Origin: an uncultured Oscillospiraceae bacterium
GTDB lineage: Bacteria > Bacillota > Clostridia > Oscillospirales > Acutalibacteraceae
Direction of reading: 5' to 3'
NCBI GenBank assembly: GCA_900541565.1
Contig: UQKB01000005.1
Coordinates: 39,619 to 103,618 of the forward strand
Length of the DNA: 64,000 bases
The notes under the pieces were generated by a model, which saw nothing but the letters and a program-made list of their open reading frames with translations, was not told the origin of the DNA and searched no databases. This document shows, piece after piece, positions 33,236-42,356 of the stretch. The position numbers and the translations under genes are program-made. Positions within the stretch are counted from its first letter, which is position 1. Every line of letters begins with the position of its first letter.

Positions 33236-34389
33236 TCTATCTTGACAACGCGGCAACGACCTTTCCAAAGCCGCCGTCGGTTACAGCGGCGGTTCACGAA
33301 GCGTTAAAAACTTACGGAGCAAATCCCGGGCGCAGCGGCCACAGACTTTCTATGAGATCTGCAAAAGAAATATACGATTGCAGGGTAAAGGCCGCGGCGC
33401 TTTTTAATGCAGAAAAAGAAGAAAATGTCGTTTTTACGCTGAATTGTACGCATTCTATCAATATTGTTTTAAAAGGGCTTTTAAGAAGCGGGGATCACGT
33501 AGTATGCTCTAATTTAGAGCACAACTCTGTTATCCGGCCGCTGACGGAGCTTGAAAAAGAAGGGGTAACCTTTACACAGGCCACCGTTTATCCCGGGGAT
33601 AACGACAAAACGGTGGATGCTTTTCGCAACGCATTAAATGGTAAGACAAAGCTTGTTGTATGCACGCACGCCTCCAATGTTTGGGGTGTACGCCTGCCCG
33701 TCGAGCGCCTGACCGCCCTGTGCCACGAATACGGCATACAGATCCTGGTCGATTGCGCGCAAACGGCGGGAACTATTCCAATTGATTTACAGGAAAATAA
33801 AATAGACTATTTATGTACCGCCGGGCATAAGGGCTTGTACGGGCCAATGGGGACGGGGCTGCTCATTACAGCAAACAGTGACCGGCTCTCTTCGTTTATG
33901 CAGGGCGGCACCGGCAGCAGCTCCGTTTCTTTTGAGCATCCGGCAATTATGCCAGACAAATTTGAAAGTGGCACGCCCAATTTGCCGGGGATTGCAGGGC
34001 TGAAAGCCGGTATAGAATTTGTATCCAGAATCAAAGAGAAAACAATTGCGTCGCATGAGATGGCACTCATTCGGCGTTTATATGATAAACTGGCCAATCT
34101 TTCTTTTGTCAAGCTTTACACAGAAAAGCCGGACCTTGGCCATTTTTCGCCCGTTTTATCGTTTAATGTCCAGGGGATGGACAGCGAAACAGTCGCAGAG
34201 CATTTAAGCCGCCATTACGATATTGCGCTGCGTGCCGGACTGCATTGTGCGCCGGTTGCGCACGCGGCCTTTGGTACACTGGAAACGGGCGCGGTGCGTG
34301 TAAGCCCTTCCTATTTTTCCAATACGGCGCAGATTGACCGTTTGGCCTTTGCAGTTATGCAGATGAAGCAAAGGTTACAAAAAAGTTAA
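33232..34389 (+). CDS. Cysteine desulfurase-like class V aminotransferase (EF2568 type)
   Basis: A 385-residue PLP enzyme. It begins YLDNAATTFPKPPSV, the PLP Lys is Lys200 (CTAGHKGLYGP), and the catalytic Cys is Cys339 (RAGLHCAPVAH). This pattern belongs to the TIGR01977 (EF2568) subfamily. In other genomes it clusters with selenium-dependent hydroxylase genes and DUF3343, but no selD or hydroxylase lies in this window. It probably removes sulfur (or selenium) from cysteine (selenocysteine) and passes it to the DUF3343 protein. The GTG start overlaps the upstream stop. Confidence 0.85.
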   Translation: MIYLDNAATTFPKPPSVTAAVHEALKTYGANPGRSGHRLSMRSAKEIYDCRVKAAALFNAEKEENVVFTLNCTHSINIVLKGLLRSGDHVVCSNLEHNSVIRPLTELEKEGVTFTQATVYPGDNDKTVDAFRNALNGKTKLVVCTHASNVWGVRLPVERLTALCHEYGIQILVDCAQTAGTIPIDLQENKIDYLCTAGHKGLYGPMGTGLLITANSDRLSSFMQGGTGSSSVSFEHPAIMPDKFESGTPNLPGIAGLKAGIEFVSRIKEKTIASHEMALIRRLYDKLANLSFVKLYTEKPDLGHFSPVLSFNVQGMDSETVAEHLSRHYDIALRAGLHCAPVAHAAFGTLETGAVRVSPSYFSNTAQIDRLAFAVMQMKQRLQKS

Positions 34390-34407
34390 AAAACAGTTAA
34401 AAAGGTA

Positions 34408-34436
34408 TTTCCATCAGAGGGAATATATGCTAAAAT
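34408..34436 (+). promoter_or_regulatory. Promoter for cdaA-cdaR
   Basis: TTTCCA (34408-34413) and an extended TGCTAAAAT -10 (TAAAAT at 34431-34436), 17-base spacer, about 45 bases before the start codon. Confidence 0.5.
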
Positions 34437-34482
34437 AAATCAAAGATACAGGTATTTCAACAAAACCGGAAGGAAGAAAGAT

Positions 34483-35361
34483 ATGCAGCTGATAAATTCT
34501 TTTCTTTCAATTATCAGAACTTTTGAAATAAAAGATCTTGTGGATATTCTCTGCATAACCTTTGTTATATATAGTATTTTAAAGCTGGTGCGCGAAACAA
34601 GAGCGGAACAGCTCTTAAAGGGCGTGGTAATTCTTGTTGCTGTTTATTTGCTTGCCTTTACCTTCCAGCTTACTATGCTGACCGCTTTGCTCAGGAACTT
34701 TTTTGAATTTGGCGTTATTATCCTGTTTATTATTTTTCAGCCGGAAATCAGAAAGGCGCTTGAGCAAATTGGGCGCAGCAAGCTGTCCAAAAATTTTAAA
34801 TTTGGTATGCAGGCAAAGGAAGACAATCGTGGGATCGCTCTGCAAAAGAAAGCGATCAGTGCTGTTGCAGACGCGGCGCTGGTGTTTCAACGCGCAAAAA
34901 CGGGCGCTTTGATTGTGTTTGAAAGAAGAACAAAGCTGGGCGAAATTATTGACACCGGTACAATTGTCGACGCGGAGCCGTCTGTTTCGGTCATTGGCAA
35001 CCTGTTTTTTAACAAGGCGCCGCTGCATGACGGCGCGGTAGTTATGCGCGACGGACGGGTCTATGCCGCAGGCTGTATTTTGCCGCTTACCAAAAACGAG
35101 GAAGTGGATGTCAACCTTGGAACGCGCCACAGAGCGGCGCTTGGCATGAGCGAAGAATCGGATGCGGTGATTGTGGTTGTTTCTGAAGAAACCGGGAATA
35201 TTTCTGTGGCATACAGAGGCAGGCTTACCAGGGACTATACAAGGGATACGTTAAAGGAAAGGCTCGAAGAGCTTTTGTTGCCTGGCGATAAGACGGATAT
35301 CATAGAGCTGATCCCCATTTTCTCATCCAAGAGGAAGGAGAAAAGGCATGAAAAGGATTAA
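34483..35361 (+). CDS. cdaA: Diadenylate cyclase CdaA
   Basis: A 292-residue membrane enzyme making the second messenger c-di-AMP from two ATP. Three N-terminal transmembrane helices (about 22-86) precede the DAC domain. The catalytic motifs DGA (183-185, LHDGAVV) and RHR (215-217, GTRHRAALG) are intact. Overlap with cdaR (14 bases) matches the conserved cdaA-cdaR pair; CdaR regulates the cyclase. c-di-AMP controls potassium and osmotic balance and wall stress. glmM, often third in this operon, is not here. Confidence 0.96.
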   Translation: MQLINSFLSIIRTFEIKDLVDILCITFVIYSILKLVRETRAEQLLKGVVILVAVYLLAFTFQLTMLTALLRNFFEFGVIILFIIFQPEIRKALEQIGRSKLSKNFKFGMQAKEDNRGIALQKKAISAVADAALVFQRAKTGALIVFERRTKLGEIIDTGTIVDAEPSVSVIGNLFFNKAPLHDGAVVMRDGRVYAAGCILPLTKNEEVDVNLGTRHRAALGMSEESDAVIVVVSEETGNISVAYRGRLTRDYTRDTLKERLEELLLPGDKTDIIELIPIFSSKRKEKRHEKD

Positions 35362-36637
35362 ATCATTTTCGCTGAGCAAGCTTTTTAGGAACAATAAATT
35401 TCTGATAGTTTTTTCTTTTTTAATGGCATGCGGCTTGTGGCTCTTTTTTTCGCAGAACACAGGAGAAGCAATTGAATACACCATTTCGGATATCCCTATT
35501 ACGATCCCGCTTTCAGATGCCGCGCGGGAGGACGGCCTTACCATCTTCAGCGGTGGGGACACGACGGCCTCTGTTTTGATATCAGGCAACAGGCTGACGG
35601 TTGCAAATGTAACAAAGGATGACATCCAGGTGGTTGCGCTGCAGGCTTCCAACACAATTACCGCGCCGAACACGTATTCGCTTGAATTAACCGCCAGAAA
35701 AAACGGTGTAAAGTCCGACTATGAAATTTTATCTGTTACGCCGCAGATTGTAAGCGTATATGTAGACCGGCAAAGCTCGCGCGAATTTTCACTGACGGAC
35801 AATATAGACTACAGCGGCATACGGACAGAATCTACCTACTTCAGGGGAAAGGCTGTCTATTCTACAGACACGATCACCATATCCGGCCCGCAGACCGAGG
35901 TGATGAAGGTAGATAAAGTTGCAATTGAAGGGGATTTTTCGGGCGATTTAAGAGAAACCACTTCCCAGGACTATGAAATTGTCCTGTATGATACTACCGG
36001 AACACAGATCAGAAGCGAGCTTCTAACCACAAATGTGGAAAATAATATGGTCACAGTCACCGTACCGGTCCTGCCCAAAAAGGAGCTTCCGCTGGAGCCG
36101 CAGTTTACAAACGTGCCGTCTGGCTTTGATGTTAGTGCGTTTGCAACGGTTACACCGTCTTCTTTGATGATTGCCGGGTCAGAGGAGGTTATGCAGAGCC
36201 TCAGCTCTATTTCCCTGCAGGCGATTGATTTTTCGCAGGTCTCTCCGGACAATACGGAGTTTACGCTGCCGATCGACCTTCCAGCGGGATGTATTAATAT
36301 CAGCAATGAAAGCAATGCAACCGTCAGCTTGGATCTTTCCGGCTATGATTCCACTGTGCTTACGGTCAATAGGTTTACCTTTGATCATTTGGACGACGGA
36401 TACACGGCGGTTGCGATGACGACAAGTATAGACGTTACGGTTATAGGGCCGGAGGATGTGGTTTCCGAGCTTACTGCAAGCGATGTGGAGGCGCAAATCG
36501 ACTTAAGCAGCCTTGGCGACGGCTTTGTCGGTACAGCGGAAATGCCTGTCAATATACACATTAACAACCAATCAGAATGCTGGGCGTATGATACACAGGC
36601 ATATACGGCAAATGTTACAGTCAGCAGAACAGAATAG
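35348..36637 (+). CDS. cdaR: CdaR (YbbR-domain protein), regulator of CdaA
   Basis: A 429-residue protein with one N-terminal membrane helix (about 15-35, FLIVFSFLMACGLWLFF). The extracytoplasmic part contains four YbbR-like beta domains, for example SDIPITIPLSD...TIFSGGDTTASVLISGNRL and EQFTNVPSGF-type starts around 245. It binds and modulates CdaA at the membrane. The start overlaps cdaA by 14 bases and follows GGAAGGAGAAAAGGC. Confidence 0.9.
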   Translation: MKRIKSFSLSKLFRNNKFLIVFSFLMACGLWLFFSQNTGEAIEYTISDIPITIPLSDAAREDGLTIFSGGDTTASVLISGNRLTVANVTKDDIQVVALQASNTITAPNTYSLELTARKNGVKSDYEILSVTPQIVSVYVDRQSSREFSLTDNIDYSGIRTESTYFRGKAVYSTDTITISGPQTEVMKVDKVAIEGDFSGDLRETTSQDYEIVLYDTTGTQIRSELLTTNVENNMVTVTVPVLPKKELPLEPQFTNVPSGFDVSAFATVTPSSLMIAGSEEVMQSLSSISLQAIDFSQVSPDNTEFTLPIDLPAGCINISNESNATVSLDLSGYDSTVLTVNRFTFDHLDDGYTAVAMTTSIDVTVIGPEDVVSELTASDVEAQIDLSSLGDGFVGTAEMPVNIHINNQSECWAYDTQAYTANVTVSRTE

Positions 36638-36639
36638 CA

Positions 36640-36673
36640 AAAATACCCGTATACGGTTGTATGCGGGTATTTT
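36640..36673 (+). terminator. Terminator after cdaR
   Basis: AAAATACCCGTATAC (36640-36654) pairs with GTATGCGGGTATTTT (36659-36673), one mismatch, ending in a T-run. Confidence 0.88.
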
Positions 36674-36706
36674 CTGCGCTTTTTGTCATAAGCTGCTTTT
36701 TCAGGG

Positions 36707-36735
36707 TTGTTATGACACACGCAATATGGTATAAT
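36707..36735 (+). promoter_or_regulatory. Promoter for fhs
   Basis: TTGTTA (36707-36712) and TATAAT (36730-36735), 17-base spacer, about 38 bases before the start codon. Confidence 0.7.
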
Positions 36736-36773
36736 TTTTGCGGTTAAGGTTTAATTTTGGAGGTGCATATCCC

Positions 36774-38441
36774 GTGATGACAGACATTGAAATTGCGCAG
36801 CAGGCCCAGCCTGTACCGGTTTTGCAAATTGCAAGACAGTTGGGGATCAAGGAGGAAGAAACGGAAAGCTATGGACGTTATAAGGCAAAGCTTAACGACC
36901 GTCTATTTGCGCGTTTAAAAGATCACAAGGATGGAAAGCTTATCCTTGTGACGGCGATCAATCCAACGCCGGCAGGGGAAGGGAAAACAACCACGACGGC
37001 CGGGCTTGGACAGGCCATGGCAAAAATAGGGAAAAAGGCGGTCGTTGCACTGCGCGAGCCCTCGCTTGGCCCTGTTTTTGGGGTAAAAGGCGGCGCAGCG
37101 GGCGGCGGTTATGCCCAGGTGCTTCCTATGGAAGATATCAATCTGCATTTTACAGGGGATATGCATGCAATTACATCTGCAAACAATCTGCTTTGCGCTA
37201 TGCTGGACAACCATCTGCAGCAGGGAAACGCCTTGTCTATTGACCCACGCAGGGTTTTGATAAAGCGCTGCCTGGATATGAACGACCGCGCGCTGCGCAA
37301 TATTGTGGTTGGCCTTGGCGGAAAGGTAAACGGCGTTCCGCGCGAAGACGGGTTTATGATTACCGTAGCAAGCGAAGTTATGGCAATTTTATGCCTTTCG
37401 GAGGATTTGCAGGATCTAAAGCGCAGGCTTGGCAATATTTTGGTGGCCTATACGTTGGACGGCCGGCCGGTCTATGCAAGGGATCTTCATGCGCAGGGCG
37501 CAATGACAGCACTTTTAAAAGACGCAATCATGCCAAATCTGGTACAGACGCTGGAAGGAAGCCCGGTTATTATGCATGGGGGGCCCTTTGCCAATATTGC
37601 CCATGGCTGTAATTCTGTCAGAGCTACCAAGCTGGCGCTTAAGCTGGCGGATTATTGTATAACGGAGGCGGGCTTTGGCTCTGACCTGGGAGCGGAAAAA
37701 TTTTTGGACATCAAATGCCGCTGCGCAGGACTATGTCCTGCAGCAATTGTGGTGGTGGCTACCTGCCGTGCGTTGAAATACAACGGTGGGGCGCTGAAAG
37801 ATGCGCTCAAAAACGAAAACATGGAGGCGCTGCAAAAAGGGATCGGCAATCTGGGCGTGCATATTGATAATATGCGCAGCTATGGGGTTCCAGTCGTTGT
37901 GGCAATCAACCGGTTTGACACGGATACAGAACAAGAGCTTGCCTTTATCGAGCAATATTGTGCGCAAAAGGGCGCGGATTTTGCACTTTCAGAGGTCTTT
38001 GCAAAAGGCGGCGCCGGTGGAGTTGCGCTTGCGCAAAAGGTATGTCAGGCAGTGGAACAGCCGTCTGAGTTTTCACCAGTCTATCCTTTAGATATACCGT
38101 TAAAGCAAAAAATTTTGGCGGTGGCAACGAAAATTTATGGTGCCTCCGGCGTTGTATATACCTCTGCTGCGGAAAAAGCGCTCCAAGAGGTAGAATCACT
38201 CGGCGGCGGAGCGCTTCCGGTGTGTATTGCCAAGACGCAGTATTCTCTTTCGGACGATCCGGCGCTTTTGGGCGCACCAAAGGATTTTACCATAACGGTC
38301 AAAGATGTGCGCCTTTCCAATGGCGCTGGCTTTGTCGTGGTGCTTACGGGCGACATCATGACCATGCCAGGCTTGCCAAAAGAGCCGGCCGCACAGAAAA
38401 TAGATATCAGCCAAGACGGCGTGATCTCGGGGCTGTTCTGA
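36774..38441 (+). CDS. fhs: Formate-tetrahydrofolate ligase
   Basis: A 555-residue enzyme joining formate to tetrahydrofolate with ATP, supplying one-carbon units or the methyl branch of acetogenesis. The N-terminal [14 protein letters not shown], the P-loop [18 protein letters not shown], the [20 protein letters not shown] block and the [14 protein letters not shown] segment match the family. A GTG start at 36774 has GGAGGTG eight bases upstream; the ATG three bases further on is an alternative. It has its own promoter. No other Wood-Ljungdahl genes are nearby. Confidence 0.96.
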   Translation: MMTDIEIAQQAQPVPVLQIARQLGIKEEETESYGRYKAKLNDRLFARLKDHKDGKLILVTAINPTPAGEGKTTTTAGLGQAMAKIGKKAVVALREPSLGPVFGVKGGAAGGGYAQVLPMEDINLHFTGDMHAITSANNLLCAMLDNHLQQGNALSIDPRRVLIKRCLDMNDRALRNIVVGLGGKVNGVPREDGFMITVASEVMAILCLSEDLQDLKRRLGNILVAYTLDGRPVYARDLHAQGAMTALLKDAIMPNLVQTLEGSPVIMHGGPFANIAHGCNSVRATKLALKLADYCITEAGFGSDLGAEKFLDIKCRCAGLCPAAIVVVATCRALKYNGGALKDALKNENMEALQKGIGNLGVHIDNMRSYGVPVVVAINRFDTDTEQELAFIEQYCAQKGADFALSEVFAKGGAGGVALAQKVCQAVEQPSEFSPVYPLDIPLKQKILAVATKIYGASGVVYTSAAEKALQEVESLGGGALPVCIAKTQYSLSDDPALLGAPKDFTITVKDVRLSNGAGFVVVLTGDIMTMPGLPKEPAAQKIDISQDGVISGLF

Positions 38442-38457
38442 TCTGCAAATTGTAAGA

Positions 38458-38898
38458 ATGGATGATAGCCACATGACAGTATGGAAAAGCGCCTCTGCGG
38501 AGGAAACCCGCAGGATCGGCGAAAAGCTTGCACAGACTTTGAAAGGGGACGAGGTCATCGCCCTGTTTGGCGGGCTTGGCATGGGAAAAACCATGTTTAC
38601 CACAGGGCTTGCCTGTGGGCTTGGGATTGAAGACGGCGTGTCCAGCCCAACCTTTGCGCTTTGCAATGTGTATAACGGGAAATTTACCGTTTATCATTTC
38701 GATATGTACCGCATATCCGGATGGGACGATTTATATGCCGTCGGCTTTTTTGATTATCTTGGCACCGGCGTGCTTGTGATTGAATGGAGCGAAAACATAG
38801 AAAACGCGCTTCCGGAGGATGTCATACGCATTACGATAGAAAAGGGGGCCAAGGAAACGGAACGTATTTTTACAATAGAGGGGGCAAAAGGGATATGA
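38458..38898 (+). CDS. tsaE: TsaE, ATPase of the tRNA threonylcarbamoyladenosine system
   Basis: A 146-residue protein with P-loop GGLGMGKTMFTTGL at about 39-50 and GVSSPTFALCNVY. It energises the TsaD-TsaB complex that installs t6A-37 on ANN-decoding tRNAs. The start is uncertain (38458 or 38473), since both ribosome sites are weak. It overlaps tsaB by four bases (ATGA), the usual tsaE-tsaB order. Tightly coupled to rpiB and upp in what looks like one transcript. Confidence 0.93.
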   Translation: MDDSHMTVWKSASAEETRRIGEKLAQTLKGDEVIALFGGLGMGKTMFTTGLACGLGIEDGVSSPTFALCNVYNGKFTVYHFDMYRISGWDDLYAVGFFDYLGTGVLVIEWSENIENALPEDVIRITIEKGAKETERIFTIEGAKGI

Positions 38899-39608
38899 AA
38901 CTGCTGGCGGTTGATTCTACTGCAGCGCCCGCCTCCGTAGCGATTTGGGAAGACGGAAAGCTCTACGGGGAATTTTTTACCCATACCAGCCTTACGCACA
39001 GCGTAACGCTGATGCCAATGTGCCAGGCTCTTTTGCAAAATACCATGACGGATATCAAAGAGATCGACGCGTTTGCAGTGGCTGCCGGCCCCGGATCCTT
39101 TACCGGCGTGCGCATTGGCGTGGCTGCGGTCAAAGGGATGGCCCAGGCTTTGGATAAACCCTGTATCGCCGTGTCTACGCTGGAGGCCATGGCCCAGAAT
39201 TTGCTGGGGACAGACTGTATTGTATGCTCGGTAATGGATGCGCGCTGCAAGCAATTTTATAATGCACTGTTTCAAAGCAAAGGCGGAACGCTTACGCGGC
39301 TTACGCAGGACCGGGCCTTGTCCTATACACAGCTGGCTGCAGATCTGAAAGCGTATAAAGAGCGGATCGTTTTGACAGGCGACGGAAGCGAAGCGGCTTA
39401 TGCGCTATTGTCGGAAGAAATAAAAAATCTGGAGCTTGCACAGCCGCTGCTCCGCTATCAGCGGGCCGGGGGTGTTGCTATGGCGGCACAGCAAGTCTGT
39501 AAGCAGGGCGGGCTTTTAACGGCGGCACAGCTTATGCCGTTTTATCTGCGCCTGCCGCAGGCCGAGAGAGAATTAAAAAAGAAAACCGAGGGGGCAAAAA
39601 AATGCTAG
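38895..39608 (+). CDS. tsaB: TsaB, tRNA threonylcarbamoyladenosine biosynthesis protein
   Basis: A 237-residue member of the ASKHA-fold TsaB family (MKLLAVDSTAAPASVAIW, with SFTGVRIGVAAVKGMAQAL near 75-93). It is a non-catalytic partner of TsaD in t6A synthesis. The true start is the ATG at 38895 within the tsaE stop overlap, preceded by AAAAGGGAT. The usual follow-on gene rimI is absent; rpiB overlaps its end by seven bases instead. Confidence 0.93.
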   Translation: MKLLAVDSTAAPASVAIWEDGKLYGEFFTHTSLTHSVTLMPMCQALLQNTMTDIKEIDAFAVAAGPGSFTGVRIGVAAVKGMAQALDKPCIAVSTLEAMAQNLLGTDCIVCSVMDARCKQFYNALFQSKGGTLTRLTQDRALSYTQLAADLKAYKERIVLTGDGSEAAYALLSEEIKNLELAQPLLRYQRAGGVAMAAQQVCKQGGLLTAAQLMPFYLRLPQAERELKKKTEGAKKC

Positions 39609-40048
39609 CATTGGGAGCGGATCATGGCGGCTATCAGATCAAAGAGGCCGTCAGGCTCTATCTGGAAGAAAAAGGGATTGCTTATAAAGATTTCGGCGTT
39701 TTAAAAGAAGAGGCTGCCGACTACCCTGAAATTGCCAAAAAGGTTGCAGGCGAAGTGGCGGCAGGAAAAGCTGAAAAAGGGATTTTGTGCTGTGGTACGG
39801 GAATTGGAATTTCTATTGCGGCAAATAAAATAAAAGGGATTCGTGCGGCTGTCGTTGCAGATGCGTTTTCTGCAGAGATGGCGCGCCGCCATAACGATGC
39901 AAATATTCTTTGCATGGGCGGCAGAGTAATAGACGGGGAAAAAGCAGTCTGCTTTACGGATATCTTTTTGCATACCCCGTTTGACGGAGGGCGCCACCAA
40001 AAGCGGGTTGATATGATTGCCTTAATGGAAGATGAAAAGAAACAATAA
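39602..40048 (+). CDS. rpiB: Ribose 5-phosphate isomerase B
   Basis: A 148-residue RpiB/LacAB-type isomerase interconverting ribose 5-phosphate and ribulose 5-phosphate. It opens with ALGADHGGYQIKEAV, whose Asp and His sit in the active site. The GILCCGTGIGISIAANKIKGIRAA block contains the catalytic Cys, and RRHNDANILCMGGRVI follows. The usual length is 140-150. It overlaps tsaB by seven bases (ATGCTAG) and precedes upp. Confidence 0.94.
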   Translation: MLALGADHGGYQIKEAVRLYLEEKGIAYKDFGVLKEEAADYPEIAKKVAGEVAAGKAEKGILCCGTGIGISIAANKIKGIRAAVVADAFSAEMARRHNDANILCMGGRVIDGEKAVCFTDIFLHTPFDGGRHQKRVDMIALMEDEKKQ

Positions 40049-40076
40049 AAGTCAATAGAAACGGAGGGTTCAGACA

Positions 40077-40709
40077 ATGGAAAAACAGGTCACGGTATTT
40101 GACCATCCGCTGATCCAGCATAAGCTGACTTTTTTGCGTGATAAAAACACGGGCAGTAAACTGTTTCGGGAGCTTATAGGCGAAATAGCCATGTTCATGT
40201 GCTACGAAGCGACCAGAAACCTGGATCTGCAGGAAATTGAGATTGAAACTCCGGTGGCTCCGTGCAAGGCCAATATTATAGCGGGAAGAAAGCTTGCGTT
40301 TGTCCCAATCCTGCGGGCCGGGTGCGGTATGCTGGATGCAATGCTGCGGATGGTTCCGGCGGCAAAAGTCGGTCATATTGGCCTTTACCGCGACCAGCAG
40401 ACGCACCAGCCTGTAGAATATTATAACAAGCTGCCGGCAGACATCCACGAGCGCGACGTTTTTGTGCTGGATCCCATGCTTGCTACCGGCGGTTCTGCAG
40501 TGGACGCAATTTCGGTCATAAAAAAGAGTAACCCCAAGAGTATAAAGTTTCTATGTATTATTGCCGCTCCAGAAGGAATTGCCGCGCTTACAGAAGCACA
40601 TCCGGATGTGCAGGTGTTTTGCGCTGCAAAGGACGATCATCTAAATGAAAAAGCCTACATTGTGCCGGGGCTGGGCGATGCAGGCGACAGGATTTTCGGA
40701 ACAAAATAA
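40077..40709 (+). CDS. upp: Uracil phosphoribosyltransferase
   Basis: A 210-residue salvage enzyme making UMP from uracil and [24 protein letters not shown] is the N-terminal signature, [18 protein letters not shown] is the PRPP loop, and [17 protein letters not shown] is the uracil-binding C-terminus. The start follows GGAGGGTTCAGACA. rpiB-upp adjacency is common in Firmicutes. A strong terminator follows, closing the tsaE-tsaB-rpiB-upp operon. Confidence 0.97.
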   Translation: MEKQVTVFDHPLIQHKLTFLRDKNTGSKLFRELIGEIAMFMCYEATRNLDLQEIEIETPVAPCKANIIAGRKLAFVPILRAGCGMLDAMLRMVPAAKVGHIGLYRDQQTHQPVEYYNKLPADIHERDVFVLDPMLATGGSAVDAISVIKKSNPKSIKFLCIIAAPEGIAALTEAHPDVQVFCAAKDDHLNEKAYIVPGLGDAGDRIFGTK

Positions 40710-40747
40710 AAACTTTACAAAAAACTTTACATAGATAAAAAACAGAC

Positions 40748-40786
40748 GCCGCGGTTGTGCTTAATGTAAGCACGACCGCGGCTTTT
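40748..40786 (+). terminator. Terminator after upp
   Basis: GCCGCGGTTGTGCTTA (40748-40763) pairs with TAAGCACGACCGCGGC (40767-40782), one mismatch, then TTTT. Confidence 0.9.
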
Positions 40787-41057
40787 ATGATAGAAGAAAA
40801 CAACTTTGGACAATCTGTAAAAAACGCAAGCGCGCAATGTATTTTTTATACGCTACCGCCTGCTGGCATTGTTTTAGTGCAATGTGAAAGGGATTTCCAA
40901 CAAGCCAGTGTGACCGACAGAAAGGTACAGCAATAGGGCGATTTTTACAAGGCTTTATGAATGTTTTATAAACAATTTAGGAAATACATTGTATTTTCCT
41001 GTGCATATGCTATAATGAAGCCAAATTGAAAGAGAAAGGAGATGAAACCACAGGAAA
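40787..41057 (+). other. Non-coding stretch before the receiver gene, with promoter at 40989-41016
   Basis: No coding sequence recognised. TTGTAT (40989-40994) and TATAAT (41011-41016), 16-base spacer, form a promoter for the response regulator. The 200 bases before it contain short hairpin-forming parts (for example TGGCATTG...CAATGTGA) but nothing that matches a known RNA family by eye. Confidence 0.5.
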
Positions 41058-41423
41058 ATGGATGCGTCAATTTTGGTGGTAGACGATTTATCGTTCCCCA
41101 GAAAGCTGACAAAAAGAGCGCTGGTAAACGCGGGCTATACGCATACGCTTGAAGCGTCTAACGCAAAAGAGGCTTTACGCTGCGTAAACGAACAAATGCC
41201 GTCGCTTGTTTTGCTCGACGGTTCTCTGCCGGACAGCTGCGATTTATCGCTTTTAAAAAAAGTGCTGGAAATTTCACCGCAGACCAAGGTCGTTATGGTG
41301 TTTGCACAAACGGAAGACGCCCAAAAGGAAGAAGCGATCACAATGGGCGCAAAAGGCTACATAGTAAAACCGTTTAACGAAGAAAAGCTGCTTTCCGTCG
41401 TCGACGATGTCATGGCGGGGTAA
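41058..41423 (+). CDS. Receiver-only response regulator with altered switch residue
   Basis: A 121-residue CheY-like domain with no output domain. The acidic pair Asp9-Asp10 (VVDDL), phosphoacceptor Asp54 (LLDGSLPD) and Lys104 (IVKPF) are present. The Thr/Ser that normally contacts the phosphate before the conserved Ala is Phe82 (VMVFAQ), so phosphorylation-driven switching may be altered. No histidine kinase is nearby. The start follows CAGGAAA. Its own promoter and terminator make it a single-gene unit. Confidence 0.87.
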   Translation: MDASILVVDDLSFPRKLTKRALVNAGYTHTLEASNAKEALRCVNEQMPSLVLLDGSLPDSCDLSLLKKVLEISPQTKVVMVFAQTEDAQKEEAITMGAKGYIVKPFNEEKLLSVVDDVMAG

Positions 41424-41492
41424 GCCATAAATAAAGCCATGTGTTCTCAGCTTTACCCATAGACTAGTAAAGAGGATTCGGGCATAAATGAA

Positions 41493-41531
41493 AAAAGACA
41501 GGCATATTTTCTGCCTGTCTTTCTCTTTTTA
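41493..41531 (+). terminator. Terminator between the receiver gene and hisF
   Basis: AAAAGACAGGCA (41493-41504) pairs with TGCCTGTCTTT (41512-41522), followed by CTCTTTTT. Confidence 0.88.
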
Positions 41532-41581
41532 TCTTAATTTGTATTCTTCACAAATAGCACTGGGGCCGCCGTACGGCTTTT

Positions 41582-42337
41582 TTACAGCCTGACCGGAACG
41601 CCCTTTTTTTGCAGGTAGGTCTTTAGCTGTGGAATAGAAATTTCGCCAAAATGGAACAGCGAGGCCGCAAGTACTGCATCGGCGCTTCCTTTTGTAAACG
41701 CGTCGTAAAAATGCTGCATACTGCCAGCGCCTCCCGATGCAATCACGGGGATGCCTACCTGCTCAGATACAGCGTTGGTCAGTTCCAGGTCGTATCCGTT
41801 TTTCTGTCCGTCGCAGTCCATGCTTGTCAGCAATATTTCGCCTGCGCCGCGCGCTTCTGCCTGCACAGCCCATTGTACGGCGTCAAGCCCTGTGGGTGTG
41901 CGCCCGCCGTTTATATATACTTCCCAGCCGTCCTGCCGCCGTTTTGCGTCAATTGCAGCCACAACGCACTGGCTTCCAAATTTATAGGCGGCTTCGCTGA
42001 TTACTTCTGGACGCAGTACAGCCGCTGAATTAACAGAAACCTTGTCGGCCCCCGCTCTTAAAATTTCTGTAAAATCATCCACAGTACGGATACCGCCGCC
42101 TACGGTAAATGGGATAAAGATGGTATTTGCGACCTTTTGCACAATATCTATTATAATCTTGCGTGCGTCGCTTGAAGCGGTAATATCCAGCAGTACAAGC
42201 TCGTCTGCCCCCTGGCTGTCGTAAGCGGCGGCGGCCTCTACGGGGTCGCCTGCATCGCGCAGATGAACAAAGCTGGTTCCTTTTACGACCCTGCCGTTTT
42301 TTACATCCAGACAGGGAATAATCCTTTTTGCATACAT
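41582..42337 (-). CDS. hisF: Imidazole glycerol phosphate synthase, cyclase subunit
   Basis: A 251-residue TIM barrel. Catalytic Asp11 (CLDVKNG) and Asp130 (AIDAKR) are in place, as are the phosphate-binding loops VGGGIRT and ASGGAGS. It closes the imidazole ring using ammonia made by HisH. The ATG at 42337 is the family start; upstream codons are spurious. It lies 19 bases behind hisH. No other histidine genes are in the window, so this pair is split from the usual operon. Confidence 0.95.
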   Translation of the reverse strand: MYAKRIIPCLDVKNGRVVKGTSFVHLRDAGDPVEAAAAYDSQGADELVLLDITASSDARKIIIDIVQKVANTIFIPFTVGGGIRTVDDFTEILRAGADKVSVNSAAVLRPEVISEAAYKFGSQCVVAAIDAKRRQDGWEVYINGGRTPTGLDAVQWAVQAEARGAGEILLTSMDCDGQKNGYDLELTNAVSEQVGIPVIASGGAGSMQHFYDAFTKGSADAVLAASLFHFGEISIPQLKTYLQKKGVPVRL

Positions 42338-42356
42338 GCAGGTGTGTTCCTTTCTT

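Noticed and set aside
40787-40988. A structured RNA in the gap before the receiver gene
   Set aside because: Only short hairpins are visible and none matches a riboswitch or small RNA by eye. It is listed as plain intergenic sequence.
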